From the NCBI GenBank assembly GCA_029948255.1, contig JALIZF010001772.1:482501-546500 (forward strand): a stretch of DNA of 64,000 nucleotides, given 5' to 3'. The stretch's first letter is position 1, and the number at the start of each line of letters is the position of its first letter. The notes under the pieces were generated by a model. The model was not told where the DNA came from. It did not search any database and worked only from the letters and a program-made list of their open reading frames with translations. This document shows, in pieces, positions 11,058-21,567 of the stretch. The position numbers and the translations under genes are program-made. Origin of the DNA: Telmatactis stephensoni (taxonomy: Eukaryota; Cnidaria; Anthozoa; Actiniaria; Isophelliidae).

Positions 11058-11910
11058 CAATTTCATCTTCCCCTAAGAATATAAAAAGCCTTAAACTCTA
11101 TGAAATCAAATCTTTTAACTTATTTTATGCCATATGACATCGTAAGAGACGAAAATTGATGCTGCCTTCACTGGCTCGTAGTTCTATCTTAAGCCTTGTT
11201 CATTAACATTTGTCACCAGAATCGCCGACCTCGGAGGATTGGAAACAAAATTGACGCCATTGCACGTCGCCAATGTCCCGGATATCCCAGATTTTGGTTC
11301 ACAATGATTGTAATAATCCCCGATATCGGCGATGTCTGGGACGAGTCCCAGAAAATAGAAATGCTTGCGATTCTTCCGATCACGTCGAGGACAGTCTGTG
11401 ATGTCGGGTATATAATTACGAACTCACGTTCACACTTGCCGTAAGAATCGTAAAAATCGGGGTGCTGAAAAATTCCCAATTTTAATGATTCTTACGACAA
11501 GTTGTGAACAATTAAGGCTTTCAGTAAAAGATGCTTCGTAATGACAGGACCAGACATGTTTGGGGGGCGCTTGTGACCCACTTCTCTATCGATCGCCCCT
11601 CATCACCATTTCTGTGAGCTTATTGAGGCGGTGCCTCTGCGTCTTGTTGAATTATGGAGGAAAGACTTGGATAATGGATGGGATACAGGCTGTTTATTTG
11701 TACGTGTTTCTTGATACTTAGATTTTAGCATTTTTAGTAATTTTTTAATCTTTTTGCAATCTGTTCTAATATAACAAATTATATCATTATTAATTTATTC
11801 AAATTTTGTTCCATATATTTCTTGAATGTGTTACCGATTTTTCTCAACTGGTTTGCATGGTAAACGTGTTTCGTGAGAGATTTTATTAGTCTTCTTTGTT
11901 TCTAACTTTT
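11058..11910. other. Intergenic stretch with a weak inverted-repeat element
   Basis: Between about 11190 and 11516 the ends read AAGCCTTGTTCA and its near complement, and internal GATATC/CGATATCGGCGATGTC segments repeat loosely. A decayed MITE is possible. The remainder is AT-rich with no gene seen. Confidence 0.35.
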
Positions 11911-12195
11911 ATAATACACTATACAAAATTACTCGATTCTGATTGGACGAGAGGAGTACAATTATATCGTTAATTGTACTTTGTAGAGTACCTATTAAGT
12001 CGCTATGGCAACGATAGTGTATTATAAATAAAAAATCGCACGATCTTCTCGTACAATTCAGAATTAATAGTTACTCGTAATGTTTTGAAAACTCTCAAAT
12101 AGGACTCGCCTAAAGGCTCGTCCTATTTTGAGAACTTTCAAAACATTACTCGTACCTATTAATTCCGAATTGTACTCAAGATCGTGCGATTTCCT
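11911..12195. repeat. Two adjacent foldback elements
   Basis: The left hairpin pairs TATAATACACTAT (about 11911) with ATAGTGTATTATA (about 12017). The right one pairs AATCGCACGATCTTCTCGTA (about 12046) with its imperfect complement near 12170-12193, with AATGTTTTGAAA and TAGGACTCGCC around the centre. There is no coding sequence. Confidence 0.65.
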
Positions 12196-12785
12196 ATACT
12201 AATAGCACGGCAATCTGTCCTCATATTCCTGCATGCCAATATAGTGCATGCTCCTGTCAATTTAAACCATTTTGAGTTAAGTTAAGGTACATTTTGTCTT
12301 CTTCTTATCGAGCCTCACCTTATTCTGTGAGCGAACGAATGAATGAAAGAATGAATCAACGTCGAACGAATGAATAAATGAGCGAACACACCACAAGCGC
12401 AGCACTCCTGGCTCCGTTTCAAAGAGCGTTTTACGCTATGAATATTAGTTAAGGTTACCTGTATTAAATGGCAATTTATTAGAGCGGTTTTCGTATTATC
12501 AACAAGGTTTTTGAAGCTTAGTCTTCTAAACTCTACGTTGACTACTTTATAATAAACAAAGTTATGGCGAGTGCGAAGCGCAACCCGCTCAGCGCAAACT
12601 TTTGTAGAAAAGGAGTTAGTAATTATTGTTTTTTGTTTGGTTTAAAGTGTTATAATAGCTAGATCTTACGAGTGCAAAGCCCGACCAGCTTGGCAAAAAT
12701 TGAAGTTTAGTAGTTTACTCAATGGCTGTCATGTCTGGGAACCTGAATTGGTGTATGTTTTATCTTAAACAGCTAAAGAATGGAC

Positions 12786-13190
12786 GGCTTCTAGTGATAT
12801 TGTCTTCTAGTCTGAATAAATGAAATCAGAGGTCCGCACGAATGACCGATTGGAGGAGTTTGAATGAAGTGATAAAAGAAAGTCTGAATGAAGGATCGAT
12901 AGAAAAATTGTTTAAATGAATGATCAAAGGATATCTGAATGAATGACCGATAGCAACAAAATTTTAAATGAAAGTCCAAATGAATGATCAACTTTTAGCA
13001 ACAAAACTTTAAAAAAAAGTCCAAATGCATGAACTATCAAAGAAATACTGAATGAATGAATGAATGACAGATAAAAAGAAAGTTTTAATGAATGATCATT
13101 GAATGAAAGTATGCATGAGTGGCCGAAAGAAAAAATAATAATCAAAGATCATAAAAAGTTTGAAAGACAAAAAGAAAGCCAGAATGATAG
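12786..13190. repeat. Degenerate GAATGA-type repeat
   Basis: About 400 bp of loosely repeated units such as CTGAATGAATGACCGATAG and AAATGAAAGTCCAAATGAAT. The minus-strand open frames here (serine, phenylalanine and histidine rich) are products of the repeat. The flanking 12196-12785 is AT-rich with no feature seen apart from a short GAATGAATGAA run near 12330-12380. Confidence 0.6.
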
Positions 13191-13333
13191 GCCGAGAGAA
13201 GGTTGTTTGACGTTTTCCGCCATCGCGCGCGCAAATAGTGGAATAACGGGCAACCCAGGCTCAAAACTAGAGCTGTTTGACTGGATTTTTTAGTTCAGGA
13301 AAAAAATGAAAATTACTTCAAGCGAGAGAAAAT

Positions 13334-13599
13334 TATACACCTATTTTAAAACAGGTTGTCAGAGCTAAAGGCGATAGGCGATAGGAGATAGGTCATTCAA
13401 ATTCCAAAGTAATCAAGACGTTTTAGAAATAGCTTCGTTATTCCGTTCGTTTTGCTCCAAACATTGGATATGAATGTCTCAGATTGTTGACTTTCTTAAT
13501 AAAAACAAATAGAAAAACCAACCGTGAATAGTGGAATGACCTATCTCGTATCGCCTATCGCTTTTAGCTCTGACAACCTCTTTCTGAAATAGGTGTATA
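13334..13599. mobile_element. MITE, TATACACCTATTT family, copy 1
   Basis: Ends TATACACCTATTTTAAAACA and, inverted, TTTCTGAAATAGGTGTATA. Inner arms pair GTTGTCAGAGCTAAAGGCGA with the complement near 13550-13580. Copies 2 and 3 with the same termini lie at 24615-24907 and 42967-43249. Confidence 0.75.
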
Positions 13600-14045
13600 A
13601 AGGTAAGGTTTTTGTCTTTTCTGGTCCATCCATCATTTTGGAAGGCGGAGCTTACATGACCTCGTTCAGTGATTGGTTGAAGTGAAATAAGCACCGCCTC
13701 CAAACTGTTGACGGATCAGTGAAACCCAAATTCAAATAAAAACTCGTAATTTGCTGGTCGCGATGCAACGACTTCGGCTATAAACACCAGAGACTGACAA
13801 AATTCGTAGGCACGGGCCTGTATTTGGTTATTTTGCTTATGATAACAGCGAAAATCATTGCATCGCTAGTGTGTCGCTATTTTTTGACAACTTCGGTTAT
13901 ATAATTGTTTTTGACTCCGATCAAAATCATTGGTTGATTTTACCGATAAAAAAAAGTCCTACCCCAAAGATGATTGACTGGATAAGAAAAGACGGACATG
14001 CGCAGAAGTGACTGTGCATTACGTAATGGGCAGCCCGCAAGATAA

Positions 14046-14301
14046 AAATAGGTTGACATTTTAAGATACTGAGAAATTAAAAGTTACCTTTTAAATTAAG
14101 GTCTCAGTGACTGACCGGCAAGTTTTTAAAAAAAGGTTCAAATAGACTAATACATAACTTAGGATCAGCTACTTGACGGGTTGTATCACGCCTTTGTTGT
14201 AAGGGTCACTAGCCTAGACACAAATCTGGTTATTCTACCATTGTACTAGATATACAAGAGAACTCAGTCAGTGTTACAGCTAAAACAAACGTCTTGTCAT
14301 T
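14046..14301 (+). promoter_or_regulatory. Conserved upstream region of copy B
   Basis: Closely similar to 6530-6782, with a short deletion near 14221 relative to copy A. The blocks next to the ATG (CTCAGTCAGTGTTACAGCTA, ACGTCTTGTCAT) are identical or nearly so, suggesting a shared leader and promoter and therefore overlapping expression. Confidence 0.5.
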
Positions 14302-15824
14302 ATGACTTTCAAGGCCGTGCTTTTGTTAATGATTTTATCAAATTCTTTGGGTAAAGATCACAAAAAAGCCGAGAAGAGTGTGGACAAAAAGCATCTTGTC
14401 GTTATTCAACCACACAAAGAAAGACACCATAAATCAGGTAGGAAGCAAACAAAGAAAGAACGAGAAAAAAGCTACCATAAATAATTTATTTTGTGTAAGT
14501 TAGGGGTAACCAACTCGTTGGTTCACGCTGATTTAATTAAACACCCTGTTAGTGTAAGAAAGAAAACCCAGATGACATCTGTCAGGATTAGCATCCTCCG
14601 CAAGCAATTCCTTGGTCGTTTCTTTGGCGCTGGTTAATGGGCTTCCTTTGAAAAGGGGAAAAGAAAGAAGGGAAGTTCTGCCACTCCCCCTTTCTCTCCC
14701 CCTTCTCCCTCTTCCACTTCTCCTAGACAGGAAGCCCAAGAACAGCCACAGTGATGACTGCGGAGGGGGCTATGTCGGGCATACATGGGAAGAGCATGCA
14801 GCTCAACCCTACCAAACGTAAGGAGATGCTGATATGTTTTAAGAGAAAGCCCCATGCTATTAATACACCGATTTGAAGTAATTATTGGGTTTGAACGTTT
14901 CTTCGAGCCTCAAGTGGAATGATCACATTGAGTATGCAAGAAAGGAAAATTTACTCAGTTCAACTTTTGAACATGACTTGGTTACATCCTACACAGCTTG
15001 CATCAGATCAGTTCTTGAGTATACATACCCTGCATGGTTTTTCAGTACACCACAGTATCTACGAGAACAACTTGAATCCATCCAGCGACGAACCATGAGG
15101 GTGATTTGTCCTGAGCCGTGAAGCCTGTTTGCAGGCGGGAATCCCCACAATAACGGCGAGATTGCAGGACCTCTGTGAGTCATTCTTCAGCGGCATCTGA
15201 ATTACCTTATAGCAATCTGACACCACAAATCTGTGTCAAGAGGCAAGCATGCGCAGTTCAAGATCTCCGTTTTCAGAACAAATCGTACCAAGGATAACAT
15301 ATTATTTGCCAAGCAGCTAGCTTATCGAAACGCCAAGAAAACTATAAGGGAACATTGATAATCTTTGAACATCTGTCACGATGGTGGATGACTGCGGCCG
15401 GCGTTTCTTCATCAGGCAATGAGCAGTCGAGTCGGCATTCCTTTACCTGCAGACAGCAAATCTATGCAGCTGAGACTGAATTTGTTATCCGTAGTCCCTA
15501 TAGTTAAAATTCAGCTTCTCGACCATTCTTCTATATAGCCAACTGGTCGGCCTTCTGCCAGATTTTGCCACTTTATGTAGTAAACTTTGGTTTCAACAAT
15601 AATATATCACTCTGTTGAACGACCTTAAAAATTGTGCACCACGCACACAGTCGTAGACCGGTACCGTAGCAGAAACAGAAGTTCGAGTGTTTTTGTTAAT
15701 TTGTTTGTTTTTGTTTTTTGCTTTTGCACTTCAGTTTTGTTTTGTTTTGTTTTGTTTTGTTTTGTTTTGCTTTGCTTTGTTTTGTTTTGTTTTGTTTTGT
15801 TTTGTTTTGTTTTGTTTTGTTTTG

Positions 15825-15855
<31 letters not shown>

Positions 15856-18066
15856 TGCGTACTGAAATCAAGGTTTTCTTAAACACAGATGTCATCGTTG
15901 TTGGTCAAGAACTAGAAAATGGGAATGGAGAAGAAGAGCTTGTCAAAGACACGGTAGGATTGTACTCGCCTTTTCTTAAATAGGAAGTATCCACACTGAC
16001 GACGAAGCAAGATCTCGAGGACGTTCGGTGTGTGTAGGGAGTCCTGGCCTGATAAAACGCACTCTTTTTTTGTTATATAATACCCAAAGTTTACAATTTT
16101 GTTAAAATTGAGTTCTTAGTTTACCGTGGTCCCAAATGTTTTGATTTTCAGTACAATACAATGTGTTTCATTTTTACCTGAGTAAAAATATCCATAATGC
16201 CTTGCGCCTTGGGGGAGGGAGAGAATAGCCAGTATCTGAAAAGTCATATTTTTGTCAGCAAACTTTTCAAAGTCAACTGAAAGCTAGGCTTTGCAGACTC
16301 TCCTTTTGAACTCTGGCTTTTGGCATCTTTATAAGGTTTATGAGCTGTTTCGCCATCTACACCATTTTGTAATTACCCATCATCCCCAAACAGAAGGCAT
16401 TAGGGATATAGTTAAAGTAGTAAATATAGTTATAGTAATAAGTATAGTTAAAACAAAGGGTTTTTTTTCACTGAAGAAGTATTTAGAACGCCTGTTTACA
16501 AACTAGGAGTTCTTTGCAATAATCCTTGCATTTTTTTCTACACGCAATTGATTTTTTTCTTCATATTCTTTATCTACCATCTAGCTTGTATCGTTATCAA
16601 ATAATGCGATCTCCACTACCAATTTACTACACTCTCAATCTGACCTCATACGAAACTTGGAGAACCAAGTGGAAATACTTCATAGTGAAATCCTCATACA
16701 AAATGACAGGATTACCAACGTGTCTACAGCTGCATGCCAAAAGTATACGGAAGTGAAAAGCTCCCAACAGAACATGACAAAGTTAGTAAACGCTCTGGTA
16801 GTGACATGGACACTGTCCGAAAAAAGTTATGTCACGAAGATCAAAGATTTGAAGGGAAAAATGAAAAAACAGAGCGAATTAGCCATGCAAGCAAATGCCA
16901 CGTGGGAGAAAAGATTTAAGGATTTGGAGGATAAATTAGACGTTTTGAAAACTGAAACTGATAAAGCAAGACGATTGGCTGCTTCAAAGAGATCACGTGA
17001 GTTGAACATGGACACAAGATGCAACTTTTCTTGCAACGTTCCTCGCAACACTATAGTTCAAGTGCACCCTGTGTCCACTTCTGCATGCAGCAGTGATTTG
17101 CATCATCGGTAGAAAAAGCTGCAGAAGTAGAACTCGGTTCTGCAATTCTTGCGTTCAACTGCTGCGGAGATGGACACACGGTGCAACTGTGTACCCCCAC
17201 AGTTTTACGGAAAACGTTTCAGGCAAAGTTGCGCCGTGCGTCCTGTCCCTAATGCAGTAACCTACTTTTGATATATTGGATGAGTGATAGCAAACAATCG
17301 GCCGGCTCAAGTCGAGGCGCAGAGGAAATAAATGCCTATAACAATTTGTCCATTGTTTGACCAGAGTCTCGTTTCGAATTGTTTTGTTCGAGATCACCTA
17401 ATCAAAAAATCATGACATGATCTGTCGTGATGTGTGAACTTTAGCAGTTGATTGTGTAATAACACGCGCTATTGGTCGAGAACATGCACCTGTGATTACC
17501 AAATGCGTCACAAAATCAGCACTCTGACTGTTTTGATATTTCAACAAAAACAGTAAAAGTAGTAAAATATTATATAAGACAAACGGACTGCATGTATGTT
17601 TTCCGTGCGTCTGTACGTTCTCTAATATAGATAAACAGAAGACGTCTAACTGTGGTGAGAACAACAGTCACCCGCTATTCGACTTCGTGGCGCAACTTTT
17701 GTTGTTCTCACGACACTGTGATGTCATTGTTCATTTATCAGAGTACAGATATATGCACGGAAAATTGAATCTATTGGTTAAGTTTGGGCTCAAAGTAACG
17801 TTTGTATACATTATTGCTCCTTAGGATGGCCGCGTGGACACTACTGCATATTAGCCAACGGTGCCTGCCCGTCAGGTTTCAAGAAAGAAAAAGGTTTCTT
17901 GAAAGGTGTGTACATCTATGGTGTGTACGTCTCCATTTATGGAACTAGTGAACACTACGTGAAGAGAACGAGATATGGTAGTACTTACATGCGTTGCTAT
18001 GGGCAACCGTGCAATAATGGCTTTGGGAGTTTTAGTACTATTAACATCGAAACATGCTGTAAGTAA
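14302..18066 (+). CDS. Secreted coiled-coil protein with ApeC-like C-terminus, copy B
   Basis: Exons 14302-14437, 15889-15953, 16585-16996 and 17825-18066 give 284 residues in the same phases as copy A. Exons 2 and 3 have identical lengths in the two copies (65 and 412 bp). The signal peptide, His/Lys segment, acidic linker (GNGEEELVKD), coiled coil with three sequons (NVS, NMT, NAT) and C-terminal WPRGHYCI...CC domain are all kept. In the last exon a 7-residue segment is duplicated, giving GVYIYGVYVSIYGTSEHY where copy A has GVYIYGTSEHY. Intron 1 has grown by LINE, SINE and TTTTG insertions. A polyadenylation signal lies at about 18230. The frames are intact, so both copies look functional. 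The function is inferred only from architecture. Confidence 0.75.
14786..15340 (+). pseudogene. Broken LINE reverse-transcriptase fragment in intron 1 of copy B
   Basis: Reading across several frames gives MQLNPTKRKEMLICF, then LGLNVSSSLKWNDHIEYARK, then TACIRSVLEYTYPAWFFSTP and ESIQRRTMRVICPE. These are the C-terminal reverse-transcriptase and post-RT signatures of cnidarian non-LTR retrotransposons. Frameshifts and stops are present and the catalytic YADD region is absent. It has no counterpart in copy A. Confidence 0.8.
15468..15606 (+). mobile_element. 5'-truncated SINE copy
   Basis: GCTGAGACTGAATTTGTT, AAATTCAGCTTCTCGACCAT and AGCCAACTGG match the tail of the SINE at 10832-11057 in the same order and orientation, without the tRNA-like head. 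This is typical of incomplete reverse transcription. It lies just after the LINE fragment in intron 1 of copy B. Confidence 0.7.
15734..15856 (+). repeat. (TTTTG)n pentanucleotide array
   Basis: About 24 units, with two variant TTTGC-type units near 15769. It ends about 30 bp before the 3' splice site of copy B exon 2, so it replaces most of the normal pyrimidine tract. The matching intron in copy A lacks it. Confidence 0.9.
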
Positions 18067-19463
18067 GCTTATTTATACATGAAGAAATAGAAAAAGTTGT
18101 ATCAGACCGGTAGCTCTGAACAAATTGTAAATTAAATGTAATATTTATTTAATGATATCAGTTTCTGTTACTGTAACAGTGTTGCTGCTTTTTGGGTAAA
18201 TCAGAAATTTGTAAAATCATTTTATTATGAATAAAATAAATTTTGAATTGATCTGTGTGCCTGGAAATTGATGCCTTCCTTTCATTTCCTTTTCAATGTT
18301 TTATGTTCCTAAAACTTTATTTCATTTATAAATTAGACTATTTTTTAACTTCTTCTCCAGTAAATTCAAAGCTTTACTGGTTTCTCTTGTAACCCTCTCT
18401 ACCCTGTTCCCTATTTGTATCCAAATGTTTTCAAAAATCAAGCAAACATCATACGCTACCTTAATAGTTCTGAACATTTTAAAAATACATCTTGTGGCGC
18501 CATACGTGCCATTATGACAGCACAAAAACTAGCGAAAAACGTCTGCGCATGCTCGCAGTCACAACATCGTACTTTTGTAAACTTATGAAAATTTCGCTTT
18601 TACGCTTGCCTTCAACAATAGCTTTCACAAAATGTCAAAACTTAAGGTCAATTCTTGAAACTTAGGGCCATTATTCACATATCATGTCTTCATTAATGCA
18701 ATATCTTTGTCGGCTTACACTCGTTTTTCAGTTCAAAAAATCGGCCCGACACGAGAAAAATCTGTTGCAATCGGGCCGATTTCTCTCCTTTCCCGAACGA
18801 AGCTTATCAAAAATACATACCGTGTAAACCGGGCTTAAGAAAACATCGTAATATGCACGCATGAGCAAGCGTTTTTCACTATAGTGTCGACAGCACAAAA
18901 ACGAGTTGGTGTACTGCAATTTAGTGCCAATGTCACAATAATAGGTCTATTTATCGTCTTGAAAAAAGGTTAAACTATACTGAAAGTAACAGCACTCAAG
19001 TGAATTTAGCAATGCATATGGCACATTGCGTCTCCTCGAGCCACAGCTTTTAATTTTTTTTAATTTCTTTGGAACGCCTGCCTTCGGCAGGCTAGTCGCG
19101 CCACGGCGTTGCTCACAGGCAAGCAAAACGTTTTCAGAAAAGTTCAGATGCCTAAACTTAATCCCATCTTAACACACTCTGTATTTATATTATATTTTAA
19201 TGTGAAATTAAACTCAAAAAATGGAGCAATACAACATGCTTTTCTGTGACTTCAAAAGGAATTGGTTTTTATCTTTTTGTAACTCTAAATAAGGAAGAAG
19301 TTTTTGAAATAAAGTCCACGAAATTAAAAAAATACGATTACTCAGAATTACTCAGAATTTCACAAAGTCGTAATCATTTCCGTTTATCCCCGAGTTAGGT
19401 GGAATTTACTCTTGCTCTACGCGGAAGGGATCCAAGAAAAGTGACCTCTTCTCGCTGGGTAAG
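18067..19463. other. Intergenic stretch with one decayed inverted-repeat element
   Basis: At about 18495-18930 the arms pair GACAGCACAAAAACTAGCGA and AAAACGTCTGCGCATGC with imperfect complements on the right, and an inner hairpin has AATCGGCCCGA and TCGGGCCGATT. This is a probable MITE. Around it the sequence is AT-rich and no gene is seen. Confidence 0.4.
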
Positions 19464-19623
19464 CAGAATTCTAGACTTGTTCCATAAGTCGGTCCCAGTT
19501 CGCTCTCTGACTTTTTTTTTTTGCTCTCGGACCAGACGAACCCGTACGTGCGTACGTGACGAAAACAAAAATCGTCAGACAGCGAACTGGGACCTACTTA
19601 TGGAATCAGTCTAGCAGAATTCT
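19464..19623. mobile_element. Short foldback MITE
   Basis: Ends CAGAATTCTAGACTTGTTCC and its imperfect complement. Inner arms GGTCCCAGTTCGCTCTCTGAC and GTCAGACAGCGAACTGGGAC enclose a T-run and GTACGTGCGTACGTG. Confidence 0.75.
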
Positions 19624-19949
19624 ACGTACTGTACATGTTTTACTCTGATCTCCCCCCAAAAAATGGAAACAGTTAGACTTTATTTTTATTCTAGACAATT
19701 TTTAAAACGTAATGGGTTGCTTCTTTGATATCTACACATCTTTCAGTTTGACGGCTCTTCCACCCCTTAAAAGAAATCGAACCATAAAAACATCAGCATT
19801 AAATCGGACCGATAGATATGGCGAATATTTTTGGAAACTGAGAGTAAAGAAAACTTTGAATGTATGTGGAAACCTTTAGAAAAATTAAGATCTTCACCGC
19901 CTCAAAAGCTTCGAAGCAAGGAAAGAAAGCATTTATTTTGCATTTTCCT

Positions 19950-21307
19950 TTAAGGTAGCTCACTATAGTTTCAAAGACCATGATACCAATGGTAAAAAGT
20001 GGATAATATACTGCTTCAAATTTATACTTTGACAACCGTACAGCCAACCATATGACAGACCATGAATCAGGGAACCGTTTGATATGAAACTCATTGCTCG
20101 AAAGGTTGCTATAGCAACGTGACGTCAGCATTAAGGAAGGTCATTGTTTCAATAAAATGAGTAAAAACGCAAGTTTTCTACGGTGAACTTTTTTAAAACT
20201 CACAAAATCTATTTTTCACATTATCATACAGCCACTATCAAAAGTTAGCTAACTTCCTGACATCAGATTTTTCTCAATTTAGAAAAACCGAAATTTGACA
20301 ATATCAAGAGAGCATAAATAAGAGAGGGAAACTTGTTAATGGGGCGCGCGCCATGATGATTCCCATCTGTGCTATTTTTAGTAACCGGATGCAGTTTAAT
20401 TTTCGTCTTACCCTACTCCCGTGCGTCGAAAAATTGAACGAGTGAAGTTTCGCGACTTGAGCTTCATAAAATCACACAATCGATACCAAATTTATTCTAG
20501 ATTCCACGAAAAAGCCATCTGATGTCCAATGAATAATTTACATCAAAAAGTTATAAAAACAAACGAGTTTTCTCATCTAAATGAGCGAAAATTTTTGAAT
20601 AAACCTAAGCGCGCGCTCGATGACGTGTAGCGCGCGCATTTCCGCTAAAATTTCTTTCAAAAACACAACAAAATCCTCGACGTTTTTGCCTTGTTTCTCA
20701 TCAAAATCGTTCCTTTGTAATCAGAAAGTACACACTTTTGATTGCAGATAATATGAACAACAGCAGTTTTAAGATAACTTTGATTTTAACGCTGTTTCTG
20801 AAAACTCAAATTTGCACTAAACGGTTCTCTGGGTCCGGAAGTGTCAAATTATGACGCACGGGAGTAGGGTAAGAAGAAAATTAAACTGCATCCGGTTACT
20901 AAAAATAGCACAGATCGGAATCATCACGGCGCGCGCCCCATTAACAAGTTTCCCTCTCTTATTTATGCTCTCTTGACAATATCTCATATTCTGATGTCCA
21001 GAATATTTTTAAAATCGATCATACAATCACAAATTAAGCAAAGTTTCATATTATTTTTAAAAAATCAACTTTTACCGTGGAAACTTCGAGCAATTAAAAT
21101 TTAATTGGTAAAAAGGGACCTTTTTATGGAAGCTGTAGCGTTGCCATGGTAACATCCATGGGATCATGGCCCTTACAACAAATCCTAAAACTCATAATCT
21201 TCAATATAATTGGTCTATAAGCTGCCAATATGCAGACAAACTTGATTTTAAACATGACTTTTTCATTTAGTATCAGTATCCACTATAACTATAGGGAGCC
21301 TCCTTAA
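19950..21307. mobile_element. TTAA-flanked non-autonomous DNA transposon
   Basis: TTAA at 19950-19953 and 21304-21307 flank inverted ends GGTAGCTCACTATAGT and GGAGGCTCCCTATAGT. Inside, long inverted arms at about 20308-20430 and 20855-20985 share TAAGAGAGGGAAACTTGTTA, GGGGCGCGCGCC and GGATGCAGTTTAAT. TTAA target sites are known for piggyBac and Kolobok transposons; the sequence does not say which. No transposase is present. Confidence 0.65.
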
Positions 21308-21567
21308 CAGAGATCAAAAATTTCCCTGAAAAGCTTTGAAAAGCCGCGAAAAAGTTCCCTAGAGTTCCCCGAGGGGTCCCCCGAGGGACAAAGACCTTCC
21401 GACGTTCTTCCGACGATGCTTTATCGGAGTTTGATTGGCGCTTCGGGAACCCTTCGGACTGATCGAAAAAGCAACCTGCAGTGCAACCAGGAAGGCTGAG
21501 AAGAAATAGCTTTTCTTGGAAATATTAAACAACGTCAATAACGTAGAGATTGTTCATACATTACAAA

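Noticed and set aside
12791..13145. His/Phe/Ser-rich minus-strand frames
   Set aside because: They follow the degenerate GAATGA repeat and repeat with its period.
14885..15121. Intact retrotransposon gene
   Set aside because: Only the C-terminal part of the reverse transcriptase is present, with frameshifts on both sides and no endonuclease or catalytic core.
15632..15983. Phe/Cys/Val/Leu-rich open frames
   Set aside because: Translation of the TTTTG array in three frames; the true coding part is only exon 2 of copy B (15889-15953).
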